64,000 bases of DNA from Enterobacter sp. RHBSTW-00175 (GTDB lineage: Bacteria; Pseudomonadota; Gammaproteobacteria; Enterobacterales; Enterobacteriaceae): assembly GCF_013927005.1 (NCBI RefSeq), contig NZ_CP055930.1:5022001-5086000 (forward strand), read 5' to 3'. Both the position numbers and the translations under genes were made by a program. The notes beneath the pieces were generated by a model that saw only the letters and a program-made list of their open reading frames with translations, did no database searches and was not told the DNA's origin. Positions 50,197 through 60,144 of this stretch are shown in pieces (the stretch's first letter is position 1; the number at the start of each line of letters is the position of its first letter).

Positions 50197-50817
50197 TTAC
50201 AAGAAAGGTTTAACATCACCCACGCCTTCGCGAATCACTTCCGGCGCATCGTCAGTCAGATCAACAACAGTTGTCGGCTGCTGTCCGAGGTATCCGCCGT
50301 GAATCACCAGGTCAACCACCTTCTCCAGCCGATCCTTGATTTCATCCGGGTCGGACTCGGTAAATTCGCTGCCAGGCAGCATGAGTGACGTTGACAGCAT
50401 CGGCTCGCCGAGCGTCTCCAGCAACGACTGCGCAATCGGATTAGAAGGAACGCGCATCCCGATGGTTTTTCGTTTTTCCTGCAACAGACGGCGCGGAACC
50501 TCTTTTGTCCCTTTAAGGATAAAAGTGTAGTTACCCGGCGTGTTGTTTTTGATCAGACGAAACGCCACGTTATCAACATAAGCATAGGTGGACAGCTCAG
50601 AGAGATCGCGGCACATCAGCGTAAAATTATGGCCGTCTGGTAACTGGCGAATGCGGCAGATACGCTCCATCGCCCCTTTGTCTTCAATTTTGCAGCCAAG
50701 CGCGTAACCAGAATCGGTCGGGTAAACGATAACGCCCCCCTTGCGGACAATCTCCACAGCCTGATTAATCAGACGAGGTTGCGGGTTATCTGGATGAATA
50801 TAGAAAAACTGACTCAT
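50197..50817 (-). CDS. yciO: YciO, Sua5/YrdC-like protein
   Basis: A 206-residue protein of the Sua5/YciO/YrdC fold: PTDSGYALGCKIED near 34-47, TFILKGTKEVP and the R-V-P-S-N motif GMRVPSNPIAQ. YrdC relatives make threonylcarbamoyl-AMP for tRNA; YciO itself has no confirmed role in E. coli. Its ATG overlaps the rnm stop by four bases. Confidence 0.95.
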   Translation of the reverse strand: MSQFFYIHPDNPQPRLINQAVEIVRKGGVIVYPTDSGYALGCKIEDKGAMERICRIRQLPDGHNFTLMCRDLSELSTYAYVDNVAFRLIKNNTPGNYTFILKGTKEVPRRLLQEKRKTIGMRVPSNPIAQSLLETLGEPMLSTSLMLPGSEFTESDPDEIKDRLEKVVDLVIHGGYLGQQPTTVVDLTDDAPEVIREGVGDVKPFL

Positions 50818-51695
50818 ACTTCCCTCTCTTCAAGTTGCTTTGGCTGTTCCCAGAGCTGCCAGACAGGCTCTACGCCTGCGGGTAGCCAGAGCTTGCGACC
50901 CAGCTCTATCCACGCACAAGGCTGATGGAAATCAGAGCCCTGTGACGCAAGCAGCCCAAACTGGCGGGCATAGGTCGCGAGCTGCGAACGCTCGTTGGGT
51001 GCCTGCTGGCATTGTGCGACTTCCATCGCGTCTCCTCCGCGCTCGGCGAAGTGAGCCAACAGTCTTTTCAGCCATTTAGCAGAAAGATTATACCGCCCAG
51101 GATGGGCCAGCACTGCCTTGCCACCAGAATGATGAATCACATCAATAGCTTGTTCTATTGTACACCACTGTGGCGGAACGTAACCGGTTTTCCCACGCGC
51201 CAGGTATCTTTTAAACACGTCGGCCATGGTGGTGGCTTTACCGGCCTCAACCAGAAAACGGGCAAAATGACCGCGCGTAACGGCACCGCCGTTCGCCAGC
51301 TTCTGAGCCCCTTCCAGCGCCCCCGGGATATGCGCCTTTTCCAGGCGCTCGCCAATCATCTCTGCGCGCAGGTTACGGCGCGTTTTTTGTTCTTGCAAAA
51401 ATGCGCACATTGCAGGATGTTCTGTATCGATGTTCAGGCCAACGATATGAATCTCATGGTTTTCCCAGAGAGTTGAGATCTCCACACCTGCGACCAGGTT
51501 TAGCGGTAAACCGCTGCGGGCAATTTCGGCCCGCGCCGCAGGAATGGCGTCTGTTGTGTCGTGATCGGTTATCGCCAGCGTGCCAACGCGCATTTCAACG
51601 GCACGGTGGACGAGATCTTCGGGCGTCAGCAGGCCATCAGAAGCCTGAGTGTGGCTGTGTAAATCGTAAATTACGGCGTAGGTGTTGTCGCTCAA
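50814..51695 (-). CDS. rnm: Rnm (YciV) PHP-family 5'-3' exonuclease
   Basis: A 293-residue PHP-domain metallohydrolase (RNase AM / YciV) that trims 5' ends of RNA in E. coli, including rRNA. Metal-binding motifs are visible: DLHSHTQASDG (about 10-20), ITDHDTTD, and a late GSDFHQP. I choose a TTG start at 51695, which gives LSDNTYAVIYDLH and exactly the E. coli length with GGGA upstream; GTG at 51710 or ATG at 51707 would add four or five residues. Divergent from the trp operon. Confidence 0.93.
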   Translation of the reverse strand: MSDNTYAVIYDLHSHTQASDGLLTPEDLVHRAVEMRVGTLAITDHDTTDAIPAARAEIARSGLPLNLVAGVEISTLWENHEIHIVGLNIDTEHPAMCAFLQEQKTRRNLRAEMIGERLEKAHIPGALEGAQKLANGGAVTRGHFARFLVEAGKATTMADVFKRYLARGKTGYVPPQWCTIEQAIDVIHHSGGKAVLAHPGRYNLSAKWLKRLLAHFAERGGDAMEVAQCQQAPNERSQLATYARQFGLLASQGSDFHQPCAWIELGRKLWLPAGVEPVWQLWEQPKQLEEREV

Positions 51696-51771
51696 AGCAC
51701 ATCCCATCACAGGTTAATAACATCTTAGAGACCTATGATAACGGCTTGCCGCGAAATTCTGAAATCAAGGG

Positions 51772-51808
51772 TTGACAACACGCCATCGAACCAGTTAACT
51801 AGTACGCA
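51772..51808 (+). promoter_or_regulatory. trp promoter and TrpR operator
   Basis: TTGACA (51772-51777), 17 bases, and TTAACT (51795-51800) are the same hexamers as the E. coli trp promoter. The operator CGAACCAGTTAACTAGTACG overlaps the -10 and differs from the near-perfect E. coli palindrome at one base (C for T). Transcription is expected to start near A51808. Confidence 0.93.
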
Positions 51809-51834
51809 AGTTCACACGAGAAAGGTATCTGAAA

Positions 51835-51879
51835 ATGACAGCACATTTCACTCTGCATGGTTGGTGGCGCACTTCCTGA
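51835..51879 (+). CDS. trpL: trp operon leader peptide TrpL
   Basis: The 14-residue peptide MTAHFTLHGWWRTS has the tandem tryptophan codons and the GWWRTS end of E. coli TrpL ([14 protein letters not shown]). Ribosome stalling at the Trp codons controls the attenuator downstream. AAAGGTATCT lies upstream. Confidence 0.95.
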   Translation: MTAHFTLHGWWRTS

Positions 51880-51924
51880 TTATCGGGCAGTGTCACTCGT
51901 CTGCGAAATGCAAACAGATACCAG

Positions 51925-51950
51925 GCCCGCGCTAAAGCGGGCTTTTTTTT
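51925..51950 (+). terminator. trp attenuator terminator
   Basis: GCCCGC/GCGGGC with a six-base loop followed by eight T residues, 45 bases after the trpL stop and 26 bases before trpE. The upstream segment GGGCAGTGTCACTCG and following bases should form the competing antiterminator. Confidence 0.92.
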
Positions 51951-51975
51951 GAACAGCATAAATGAGAAGAACATC

Positions 51976-53538
51976 ATGCAAACAGCCAAACCACACCTCG
52001 AATTGCTGACCTGCGAGGCGGCCTATCGCCATAACCCTACCGCGCTGTTTCATCAGGTATGCGGTGCGCGTCCGGCCACCCTGCTGCTGGAATCAGCGGA
52101 TATCGACAGCAAAGACGACCTCAAGAGCCTGTTGCTGGTCGACAGCGCGCTGCGTATTACCGCATTAGGTGACACCGTCACGATTAAAGCCTTATCTGAC
52201 AACGGCGCATCCCTGCTGCCGCTGCTGGATGCCGCGCTGCCTGCCGGCATCGAAAATGAACATCACCCGGAGATGCGTGTGCTGCATTTCCCACCGGTCA
52301 GTCAGCTGCTGGATGAAGACGCCCGCCTGTGCTCTCTGTCCGTTTTCGATGCCTTCCGTCTGCTGCAAAATCTGGTTTCAGTACCTGAAGATGAACGTGA
52401 AGCCATGTTCTTTGGCGGGCTGTTTGCGTATGACCTGGTCGCGGGTTTTGAAGATTTACCGGAAACCGAACAAGGCAATCGCTGTCCGGACTACTGCTTC
52501 TATCTGGCCGAAACATTGCTGGTGATCGACCATCAGAAAAAATACACCCGCATCCAGGCAAGCCTGTTCACGCCGTCAGCATCTGAAAAGAAACGCCTTG
52601 ATCACCGCATCGCGCAACTTCAGCAGCAATTGACCGAAGAGCCACCCGTGCTGCCAGTTCAGCGCGTGGAAAAAATGCAATGCGATGTTAATCAGACTGA
52701 CGATCAGTACGGTGCCGTCGTTCGCCAGATGCAAAAAGCGATTCGTGTCGGTGAAATTTTCCAGGTTGTTCCGTCCCGTCGTTTCTCGCTGCCTTGCCCG
52801 TCGCCGCTGGCAGCCTACGATGTACTGAAAAAGAGCAACCCGAGCCCGTACATGTTCTTTATGCAGGACAATGATTTCACCCTGTTTGGTGCCTCCCCGG
52901 AAAGCTCCCTGAAGTACGATGCCACCAGCCGCCAGATTGAGATCTACCCGATTGCCGGGACGCGCCCACGTGGCCGCCGTGCCGATGGCTCGCTTGACCG
53001 CGATCTCGACAGCCGTATTGAGCTGGAAATGCGTACCGACCATAAAGAGCTGTCCGAACACCTGATGCTGGTTGACCTGGCGCGTAACGACCTGGCGCGA
53101 ATTTGTACCCCAGGCAGCCGCTACGTCGCAGACCTGACCAAAGTTGACCGTTATTCATTTGTGATGCACCTGGTGTCCCGCGTGGTCGGTGAACTGCGCA
53201 GCGACCTGGACGTGCTTCACGCCTACCGCGCCTGCATGAACATGGGCACCCTGAGCGGTGCGCCAAAAGTTCGTGCTATGCAGCTTATCGCCGAAGCCGA
53301 AGGCCGTCGTCGCGGTAGCTACGGCGGTGCGGTGGGTTACTTCACCGCTCACGGTGATCTCGATACCTGCATCGTTATCCGCTCTGCGTATGTGGAAGAT
53401 GGCATTGCCACCGTCCAGGCAGGCGCAGGTATCGTTCTGGATTCTGTTCCGCAGTCTGAAGCTGACGAAACTCGCAGTAAAGCTCGCGCGGTATTGCGCG
53501 CCATCGCTACCGCACACCATGCACAGGAGATTTTCTGA
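51976..53538 (+). CDS. trpE: TrpE anthranilate synthase component I
   Basis: A 520-residue chorismate-utilising enzyme that, with the TrpG domain of TrpD, makes anthranilate. The tryptophan feedback site LLES is at 37-40, and the catalytic C-terminal half includes [12 protein letters not shown] and GTRPRGRR. Start [14 protein letters not shown] matches E. coli and gives the same length; a longer frame overlaps the attenuator. The stop overlaps the trpD start (TGATG). Confidence 0.98.
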   Translation: MQTAKPHLELLTCEAAYRHNPTALFHQVCGARPATLLLESADIDSKDDLKSLLLVDSALRITALGDTVTIKALSDNGASLLPLLDAALPAGIENEHHPEMRVLHFPPVSQLLDEDARLCSLSVFDAFRLLQNLVSVPEDEREAMFFGGLFAYDLVAGFEDLPETEQGNRCPDYCFYLAETLLVIDHQKKYTRIQASLFTPSASEKKRLDHRIAQLQQQLTEEPPVLPVQRVEKMQCDVNQTDDQYGAVVRQMQKAIRVGEIFQVVPSRRFSLPCPSPLAAYDVLKKSNPSPYMFFMQDNDFTLFGASPESSLKYDATSRQIEIYPIAGTRPRGRRADGSLDRDLDSRIELEMRTDHKELSEHLMLVDLARNDLARICTPGSRYVADLTKVDRYSFVMHLVSRVVGELRSDLDVLHAYRACMNMGTLSGAPKVRAMQLIAEAEGRRRGSYGGAVGYFTAHGDLDTCIVIRSAYVEDGIATVQAGAGIVLDSVPQSEADETRSKARAVLRAIATAHHAQEIF

Positions 53539-55133
53539 TGGCTGACATTCTGCTGCTCGATAATATCGACTCCTTTACTTACAACCTGGCAGATCAGCTG
53601 CGTGCGAATGGCCACAACGTCGTTATTTACCGTAACCATGTTCCGGCGCAGACCCTGATTGAGCGTCTGGGCACCATGCAAAACCCGGTGCTGATGCTCT
53701 CCCCTGGGCCTGGCGCACCAAGCGAAGCGGGCTGTATGCCAGAGCTGCTGACCCGGATGCGCGGCAAGCTGCCTATCATCGGCATCTGTCTTGGTCATCA
53801 GGCGATTGTTGAGGCTTACGGCGGCTACGTCGGCCAGGCCGGTGAAATTCTGCACGGTAAAGCTTCCAGCATTGAACATGACGGCCAGGCGATGTTTGCC
53901 GGGTTGCCAAACCCGCTGCCGGTTGCGCGTTATCACTCGCTGGTTGGCAGCAATATCCCGGCAGGGCTGACGATTAACGCCTCTTTTGAAGGCATGGTGA
54001 TGGCGGTGCGCCACGATGCCGATCGCGTCTGCGGTTTGCAGTTCCACCCTGAATCAATCCTGACCTCCAACGGTGCGCGTTTGCTGGAGCAAACCCTCGA
54101 CTGGGCGTTACAGAAACTGGAGCAAACCAATACGCTCCAGCCGATTCTGGAAAAACTGTACCAGGCGCAGACGCTGAGCCAGCAGGAAAGCCACCAGCTC
54201 TTCTCCGCCGTGGTTCGCGGTGAGCTGAAGCCTGAACAGCTGGCGGCCGCGCTTGTCAGCATGAAAGTCCGCGGCGAAAGCCCACAGGAGATCGCCGGTG
54301 CAGCAACCGCACTGCTGGAAAACGCCGCACCGTTCCCGCGCCCGGATTATCCGTTTGCCGATATCGTCGGCACCGGCGGTGACGGCAGCAACAGCATAAA
54401 TATCTCCACTGCCAGTGCATTTGTAGCGGCAGCATGTGGAATGAAAGTGGCGAAACACGGTAACCGCAGCGTATCCAGCCGCTCGGGGTCGTCTGATTTA
54501 CTGGCGGCCTTTGGCATCAACCTGGACATGAAAGCCGAACGCTCCCGTGAAGCGCTGGATGATTTGGGTGTCTGTTTCCTGTTTGCCCCGAAATACCACA
54601 CTGGTTTCCGCCATGCGATGCCAGTTCGCCAGCAGTTGAAAACCCGCACCCTGTTTAACGTGCTGGGTCCACTGATTAACCCGGCGCATCCGCCCCTGGC
54701 GCTGATTGGCGTTTACAGCCCGGAACTGGTACTGCCGATTGCCGAAACCTTGCGTATGTTGGGTTATCAGCGTGCCGCAGTCGTACACAGCGGCGGCATG
54801 GACGAAGTGTCTCTTCATGCACCAACGCTGGTTGCAGAGCTGCGCGAGGGAGAAATCCAGAGCTACCAGCTTGAAGCTGAAGACTTTGGATTAGTGCCCT
54901 ATCGTCAGGAAGCGCTGGCAGGCGGCACACCGGAAGAAAACCGTGACATTCTGACGCGCTTACTACAAGGTAAAGGTGAGTCCGCTCATGAGGCTGCCGT
55001 TGCCGCCAACGTTGCCATGCTGATGCGTTTACACGGTGAGGAAGACCTGAAGGTCAACGCACAAAAAGTTCTGGACGTACTGCGCTCTGGTGCAGCATAC
55101 GATCGCGTTACCGCACTTGCGGCGAGAGGGTAA
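53538..55133 (+). CDS. trpD: TrpGD anthranilate synthase II / phosphoribosyltransferase
   Basis: A 531-residue fusion. The N-terminal glutamine amidotransferase (1-195) has its catalytic cysteine C84 in GICLGHQ and supplies ammonia to TrpE. The C-terminal anthranilate phosphoribosyltransferase (about 200-531) has the [14 protein letters not shown] phosphoribosyl-binding motif. The fused form is typical of enterobacteria. Confidence 0.98.
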   Translation: MADILLLDNIDSFTYNLADQLRANGHNVVIYRNHVPAQTLIERLGTMQNPVLMLSPGPGAPSEAGCMPELLTRMRGKLPIIGICLGHQAIVEAYGGYVGQAGEILHGKASSIEHDGQAMFAGLPNPLPVARYHSLVGSNIPAGLTINASFEGMVMAVRHDADRVCGLQFHPESILTSNGARLLEQTLDWALQKLEQTNTLQPILEKLYQAQTLSQQESHQLFSAVVRGELKPEQLAAALVSMKVRGESPQEIAGAATALLENAAPFPRPDYPFADIVGTGGDGSNSINISTASAFVAAACGMKVAKHGNRSVSSRSGSSDLLAAFGINLDMKAERSREALDDLGVCFLFAPKYHTGFRHAMPVRQQLKTRTLFNVLGPLINPAHPPLALIGVYSPELVLPIAETLRMLGYQRAAVVHSGGMDEVSLHAPTLVAELREGEIQSYQLEAEDFGLVPYRQEALAGGTPEENRDILTRLLQGKGESAHEAAVAANVAMLMRLHGEEDLKVNAQKVLDVLRSGAAYDRVTALAARG

Positions 55134-55136
55134 AGA

Positions 55137-56495
55137 ATGCAGACCGTTTTAGCGAAAATTGTTGCCGATAAGGCCATTTGGGTAGAAGCACGCAAACAGC
55201 AGCAGCCGCTTGCCAGTTTTCAGAATGATGTCGTACCAAGCAGCCGCCGTTTTTACGATGCCCTTCAGGGTGCGCGCACCGCGTTTATCCTGGAGTGCAA
55301 AAAAGCTTCTCCGTCAAAAGGCGTTATCCGTGATGATTTTGATCCTGCACGCATTGCAGGCGTCTACAAACATCATGCGTCAGCCATCTCCGTGCTGACG
55401 GATGAGAAATATTTCCAGGGCAGTTTTGATTTTCTGCCGATTGTCAGCGGCATCGCGCCGCAGCCGATCCTGTGCAAAGACTTTATTATCGACCCGTACC
55501 AAATCTGGCTGGCGCGGTTTTATCAGGCCGATGCCTGCCTGCTGATGCTCTCCGTGCTTGATGACGAACAGTATCGCCAGCTCTCTGCCGTGGCACACAG
55601 CCTGAACATGGGCGTACTGACCGAAGTGAGCAACGAAGAAGAGCTGGAACGCGCCATTGCGCTGGAAGCCAAAGTGGTTGGCATTAACAACCGCGACCTG
55701 CGTGACCTGTCCATTGACCTCAACCGCACGCGTCAGCTTGCGCCGCGCCTCGGCTCTGGTGTGACAGTTATCAGCGAATCCGGTATCAATAGTTATGCGC
55801 AGGTGCGCGAACTGAGCCATTTTGCCAACGGCTTCCTGATTGGCTCCGCCATGATGGCGTATGACGATCTCAACGCCGCCGTGCGCCGGGTACTGCTTGG
55901 GGAAAACAAAGTTTGTGGATTGACCCGTGAACAGGATGCGCAGGCAGCCTGCGAAGCCGGAGCGATTTACGGCGGGCTAATCTTCGTCGAAACCTCCCCT
56001 CGGGCCGTCACCGTCGAGCAGGCTCGTGCGATTATCGCGGCGGCGCCACTCAGCTACGTGGGCGTTTTCCGCAACGCGAATATTGCTGATGTAGCCGCTA
56101 AAGCCGAAACCTTATCGCTGAGCGCAGTCCAGCTGCACGGTAGCGAAGACCAGGCGTATATCGATGCCCTGCGGGAAGTTCTTGCGCCACAGGTGCAAAT
56201 CTGGAAAGCCCAGAGCGTAGGCGATGCTCTGCCAGCGCGTAATCTTAATCATGTTGATAAATACGTACTCGACAACGGCCAGGGCGGTACAGGCCAGCGT
56301 TTTGACTGGTCATTGCTGAATGGTGAAGTACTGGACAACGTGCTGCTGGCAGGCGGGCTGAGCCCGGATAACTGTGTAGAAGCGGCGAAAACCGGCTGTG
56401 CCGGCCTCGATTTCAATTCAGGCGTAGAGTCCCAACCGGGTATCAAAGATGCCAGCAAGCTGGCCTCGGTGTTTAAAACTCTGCGTGCATATTAA
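55137..56495 (+). CDS. trpC: TrpCF indole-3-glycerol-phosphate synthase / PRA isomerase
   Basis: A 452-residue fusion of two TIM barrels: IGP synthase (about 1-255; [24 protein letters not shown]) and phosphoribosylanthranilate isomerase (about 256-452; [24 protein letters not shown]). It catalyses the third and fourth steps after anthranilate. Starts three bases after the trpD stop. Confidence 0.98.
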   Translation: MQTVLAKIVADKAIWVEARKQQQPLASFQNDVVPSSRRFYDALQGARTAFILECKKASPSKGVIRDDFDPARIAGVYKHHASAISVLTDEKYFQGSFDFLPIVSGIAPQPILCKDFIIDPYQIWLARFYQADACLLMLSVLDDEQYRQLSAVAHSLNMGVLTEVSNEEELERAIALEAKVVGINNRDLRDLSIDLNRTRQLAPRLGSGVTVISESGINSYAQVRELSHFANGFLIGSAMMAYDDLNAAVRRVLLGENKVCGLTREQDAQAACEAGAIYGGLIFVETSPRAVTVEQARAIIAAAPLSYVGVFRNANIADVAAKAETLSLSAVQLHGSEDQAYIDALREVLAPQVQIWKAQSVGDALPARNLNHVDKYVLDNGQGGTGQRFDWSLLNGEVLDNVLLAGGLSPDNCVEAAKTGCAGLDFNSGVESQPGIKDASKLASVFKTLRAY

Positions 56496-56505
56496 GGAAG
56501 AGAAG

Positions 56506-57699
56506 ATGACGACATTACTAAACCCTTATTTTGGTGAGTTCGGTGGTATGTATGTACCGCAAATTCTGATGCCTGCGCTGCGCCAGCTGGAAGACGCGTT
56601 CGTCAGTGCGCAAAAGGATCCGGCATTTCAGGCTGAATTTACCGACCTGCTGAAAAACTACGCAGGCCGCCCGACGGCACTGACCAAGTGCCGTAACCTG
56701 ACCGAAGGCACAAAAACCACGCTGTACCTTAAGCGTGAAGATTTACTGCACGGTGGCGCGCATAAAACCAACCAGGTGTTGGGTCAGGCGTTACTCGCCA
56801 AGCGCATGGGCAAAACCGAAATCATCGCTGAAACCGGTGCGGGTCAACACGGTGTGGCGTCGGCACTTGCCAGCGCCCTGCTCGGCCTGAAATGCCGTAT
56901 TTACATGGGTGCGAAAGACGTTGAACGTCAGTCGCCGAACGTGTTCCGTATGCGTCTGATGGGTGCTGAAGTGATCCCTGTACACAGCGGCTCGGCCACG
57001 CTGAAAGATGCCTGTAACGAAGCGCTGCGCGACTGGTCTGGCAGCTATGACACCGCGCACTATATGCTGGGTACCGCGGCGGGTCCGCATCCGTTCCCGA
57101 CTATCGTACGTGAATTCCAGCGCATGATTGGCGAAGAGACCAAAGCTCAGATCCTCGACAAAGAGGGGCGCCTGCCTGATGCGGTGATCGCCTGCGTGGG
57201 CGGCGGTTCTAACGCCATTGGGATGTTTGCAGATTTCATCGACGACACCAGCGTAGGGTTGATTGGCGTTGAACCTGCTGGTCACGGTATCGAAACCGGT
57301 GAACACGGTGCACCGCTCAAGCATGGCCGCGTTGGGATCTACTTCGGTATGAAGTCCCCGATGATGCAAACGGATGAGGGCCAGATTGAAGAGTCTTACT
57401 CTATCTCTGCGGGCCTTGATTTCCCGTCCGTTGGGCCGCAGCACGCGTATCTGAACAGCATCGGTCGTGCGGATTATGTTTCTATCACCGATGACGAAGC
57501 GCTGGAAGCATTTAAAACGCTGTGTCGCCACGAAGGGATCATCCCGGCGCTGGAGTCCTCTCATGCGCTGGCACACGCGCTGAAAATGATGAAAGAAAAC
57601 CCGGAAAAAGAGCAGCTGTTGGTGGTTAACCTTTCCGGTCGCGGTGACAAAGATATCTTCACCGTTCACGATATTCTGAAAGCACGAGGGGAAATCTGA
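56506..57699 (+). CDS. trpB: TrpB tryptophan synthase beta
   Basis: A 397-residue pyridoxal-phosphate enzyme joining indole and serine to make tryptophan. PLP lysine K87 lies in HGGAHKTNQ, and the phosphate-binding GGGSNAIG is present. Start [10 protein letters not shown] matches E. coli in place and length; GGAAGAGAAG precedes it. The stop overlaps trpA by one base. Confidence 0.98.
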   Translation: MTTLLNPYFGEFGGMYVPQILMPALRQLEDAFVSAQKDPAFQAEFTDLLKNYAGRPTALTKCRNLTEGTKTTLYLKREDLLHGGAHKTNQVLGQALLAKRMGKTEIIAETGAGQHGVASALASALLGLKCRIYMGAKDVERQSPNVFRMRLMGAEVIPVHSGSATLKDACNEALRDWSGSYDTAHYMLGTAAGPHPFPTIVREFQRMIGEETKAQILDKEGRLPDAVIACVGGGSNAIGMFADFIDDTSVGLIGVEPAGHGIETGEHGAPLKHGRVGIYFGMKSPMMQTDEGQIEESYSISAGLDFPSVGPQHAYLNSIGRADYVSITDDEALEAFKTLCRHEGIIPALESSHALAHALKMMKENPEKEQLLVVNLSGRGDKDIFTVHDILKARGEI

Positions 57700-58508
57700 T
57701 GGAACGCTATGATAACGCATTTGCACAACTGAAAGCCCGCAAGGAAGGCGCGTTCGTTCCCTTCGTCACCCTTGGCGATCCTGGCCCGGAACAGTCACTG
57801 AAAATCATCGACACCCTGGTGGAAGCCGGTGCCGATGCGCTGGAACTGGGTATCCCGTTCTCAGACCCACTGGCGGATGGCCCAACCATTCAGAATGCCA
57901 CCCTGCGCGCCTTTGCTGCGGGCGTAACGCCAACCCAGTGCTTTGAGATGCTGGCCGCCATTCGTCAGAAACACCCGACAATCCCGATTGGCCTGCTGAT
58001 GTATGCCAACCTGGTGTTTAACCGCGGTATTGATGAGTTCTATGCCGAATGCGCGCGCGTGGGTGTTGATTCCGTACTGGTTGCAGATGTACCGATTGAA
58101 GAGTCTGCCCCGTTCCGCCAGGCAGCGATGCGTCATAACGTTGCGCCGATTTTCATCTGCCCGCCAAACGCCGATGACGAACTGCTGCGCCAGATTGCCT
58201 CTTATGGCCGTGGTTACACTTATCTGCTTTCCCGTGCAGGCGTAACCGGAGCCGAGAACAAGGCGGCGCTGCCGCTACATCATCTGGTGGAAAAACTGGC
58301 GCAATACAATGCAGCGCCTCCGCTGCAAGGCTTTGGTATCTCCTCACCAGAGCAGGTGACTGCGGCGATTGACGCCCAGGCTGCCGGGGCTATTTCAGGC
58401 TCCGCAATTGTGAAAATCATCGAGAAGAACGTTGATAAGCCAGAGCAGATGCTGGCCGAGCTGAAAGCCTTCGTGATTGCGATGAAAGCCGCTACACGTA
58501 AAGCGTAA
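57699..58508 (+). CDS. trpA: TrpA tryptophan synthase alpha
   Basis: A 269-residue TIM barrel that cleaves indole-3-glycerol phosphate to indole, channelled to TrpB. Catalytic E49 and D60 ([13 protein letters not shown]) are in place. One residue longer than E. coli. Last gene of the trp operon. Confidence 0.98.
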   Translation: MERYDNAFAQLKARKEGAFVPFVTLGDPGPEQSLKIIDTLVEAGADALELGIPFSDPLADGPTIQNATLRAFAAGVTPTQCFEMLAAIRQKHPTIPIGLLMYANLVFNRGIDEFYAECARVGVDSVLVADVPIEESAPFRQAAMRHNVAPIFICPPNADDELLRQIASYGRGYTYLLSRAGVTGAENKAALPLHHLVEKLAQYNAAPPLQGFGISSPEQVTAAIDAQAAGAISGSAIVKIIEKNVDKPEQMLAELKAFVIAMKAATRKA

Positions 58509-58516
58509 TCGGTGTC

Positions 58517-58543
58517 ACCCGTCTGGCCCACTGCCAGACGGGT
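58517..58543. terminator. trp operon terminator hairpin
   Basis: An 11-bp stem ACCCGTCTGGC/GCCAGACGGGT with a 5-base loop directly after trpA and six bases before the end of the convergent efflux gene. The T tract is short, as in the E. coli trp t site. Confidence 0.8.
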
Positions 58544-58548
58544 ATCCC

Positions 58549-58887
58549 TTAGTGGGCCACGCTTTTCGAAAAGAGATTAATGACCACCACCCCTCCGATA
58601 ATCATCAACATCCCCAGCATGGCCGGGAAATCCAGTTTTTGCCCCAGAAACAGCCAGCCAACCGCGCCGATCATGACGATACCCACCCCGGACCAGATAG
58701 CATATATAATCCCCGTAGGAATGCTTTTCATCGGGATAGTCAGGCACCAGAAAGCAATACAGTACCCCAGAATGGCCACCACGCTCGGTAACAGACGCGT
58801 AAAGCTGTCAGAGAGCTTGAGCGCCGTGGTGGCAATGACTTCCATCACAATGGCAATCGCCAGAAAAAGAACAGCCTGTTGGTTCAT
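58549..58887 (-). CDS. EmrE-type small multidrug efflux protein
   Basis: A 112-residue SMR-family proton antiporter with four membrane helices. The essential membrane glutamate is E16 (MEVIATTALK), and the signature IPTGIIYAIWSGVGIV, with its conserved Trp, puts it in the EmrE/Qac branch (toxic cations such as quaternary ammonium compounds) rather than the SugE/Gdx guanidinium branch. It resembles E. coli EmrE closely enough to be an orthologue or near paralogue, but the location next to trpA is not that of E. coli emrE. The ATG at 58887 gives family length; upstream frame is not supported. Convergent with trpA. Confidence 0.88.
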   Translation of the reverse strand: MNQQAVLFLAIAIVMEVIATTALKLSDSFTRLLPSVVAILGYCIAFWCLTIPMKSIPTGIIYAIWSGVGIVMIGAVGWLFLGQKLDFPAMLGMLMIIGGVVVINLFSKSVAH

Positions 58888-59108
58888 AGAGTCCTCAGTA
58901 AAAAGCCAGCAAACCCGACATTGTAAAGCGCTTTTATGACGGTTCAGAGAAGTCTTTGGGGGAGTATTAATCATGCCGGAATTCTGTTTCTGAATGGAGC
59001 AGGATTTTGGGTCAGGGTCACTTTTGCATTCAAGCTGTAATTGTGAGAAGCAGGAAGGCGAAAAACAGACGAAACTTCGACAGGGCTGTTTAGATTTATA
59101 AGGTAAGC

Positions 59109-59444
59109 ATGACACTTAAATACTATCTGGGTAACTTATGTTTGGGTTTGGTCGTATTCGGGATTATCGCCTTTGTCTGGCATGATGAACCTCAAACAAC
59201 CACAATGAGGACATTGATGGGACTGGGTTTGCTAAGTGGGTTGATTTTCCCCTTTGCAAAAAAAGCGATTGAGCGGATTGTCCTGAAATATTCAACACGC
59301 AAACAGTGGACTACAGGTTTCTATACTGAAACGCCGATGAAGAGCGGGTTGTATGCAGTCTACTTCATGCTGATTTTCGTCGTGGCCATACCAGTAGGCG
59401 TAATCTATCTGCTGTACCTTGCCGTATCAAAAAAGGCCACATGA
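59109..59444 (+). CDS. colicin E1-type immunity protein (orphan)
   Basis: A 111-residue protein with three membrane helices (about 6-24, 36-50, 80-104). The pattern MTLKYYLGNLCLGL, LIFPFAKKAIERIVLKY and MLIFVVAIPVGVIYLL follows that of the colicin E1 immunity protein (MSLRYYIKNILFGL..., CPYSKYAIEYIAF..., LVLAIPFGLLGLF...), which blocks pore-forming colicins in the inner membrane. No colicin or lysis gene is nearby, so it would be an orphan immunity gene. Divergent from the efflux gene over 221 bases. Similarity is by eye from memory, so moderate confidence. Confidence 0.68.
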   Translation: MTLKYYLGNLCLGLVVFGIIAFVWHDEPQTTTMRTLMGLGLLSGLIFPFAKKAIERIVLKYSTRKQWTTGFYTETPMKSGLYAVYFMLIFVVAIPVGVIYLLYLAVSKKAT

Positions 59445-59460
59445 CGCGGCCTTTGTGGTT
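59432..59460 (+). terminator. possible terminator overlapping the end of the immunity gene
   Basis: AAAGGCC/GGCCTTT with a 9-base loop spans the stop codon and is followed by GTGGTTTTTA. Weak but plausible. Confidence 0.45.
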
Positions 59461-59843
59461 TTTATTGGCCGCTAGTAATGTAATTCATTACATTGCCCGG
59501 CAACTTCTCATCAATGCCGTTTTGCAGTCGAAACATGTGGTCACTTCTGGCTTCCAGACCACCAACAGAACACCGATGTTCGTCACTGCGGGCTCTGATT
59601 CAGGAAGATGGCCGCCGGGAAACTACGTTAAGCCTGTTTCTTAATCAGGCATGACAGGCTGCTGTGAGTGAAGAGCAGACGTTAAGCCTCACAAATTCAT
59701 CGCTATACCAATAGCAGCGAGCTTCTGGATAAGTTTTACTTCATATATCGTCCTTTCAGCCAGAATCTTATAGGTTAAAAACTGTATTTAATCGAAATTT
59801 TATGTAAGCTATCGCACTCACGTACTAGCCAGGTGGATTGAAG
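59445..59843. other. non-coding stretch before the AroQ-like gene
   Basis: About 400 bases with no convincing gene. The only plus-strand frame of note (59441-59644) overlaps the terminator and has no similarity I can see. A short palindrome TGTAATTCATTACA lies at 59478-59491. The final 120 bases are AT-rich and should include the promoter of the AroQ-like gene. Confidence 0.45.
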
Positions 59844-60140
59844 ATGAATTTTTCCTCAATAGAAGATGTTAGACATCGAATCGATCAAATTGATCGAGAA
59901 CTGGTTAAGATGATCGCGCAACGCAGCGAATGTGTTAAAGCTGCGGCAGCTTTCAAAATTGACCACTCAGCCGTTCGCGCTCCAGACAGTGTGCAACAGG
60001 TAATCGACAAGGTATGTAAACAGGCAACTGAAGCAGGACTTCCCGAAGTGATTATCGAAAAAGTCTATCGGACAATGATCGGTGAGTTTATCGATTATGA
60101 ACTCGGGCAACACGACCAACTGCAACAGGAAAAACGCTGA
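59844..60140 (+). CDS. AroQ-fold chorismate mutase / isochorismate lyase-like protein
   Basis: A 98-residue all-helical protein of the AroQ (type II chorismate mutase, PchB-like) family: IEDVRHRIDQIDRELVKMIA, AAAFKIDHSAVRAPD and the C-terminal VIIEKVYRTMIGEFIDYE. Family active-site positions R12, R27 and K38 are kept, but the arginine usually found in the APER stretch is Ser49 (APDSV). It may be a mutase, a lyase or a binding protein. ATG at 59844; a TTG two codons earlier is in frame. The AraC gene begins four bases after its stop, so they form an operon. Chorismate is also the substrate of TrpE, but the link is inferred. Confidence 0.78.
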   Translation: MNFSSIEDVRHRIDQIDRELVKMIAQRSECVKAAAAFKIDHSAVRAPDSVQQVIDKVCKQATEAGLPEVIIEKVYRTMIGEFIDYELGQHDQLQQEKR

Positions 60141-60144
60141 CATC

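Noticed and set aside
59441..59644. 67-codon frame after the immunity gene
   Set aside because: Overlaps the terminator hairpin, has no good start signal and resembles nothing; not a credible lysis protein.
59809..59835. TrpR operator near the AroQ-like gene
   Set aside because: Only a GTACTAG half site is present; the palindromic partner is missing.
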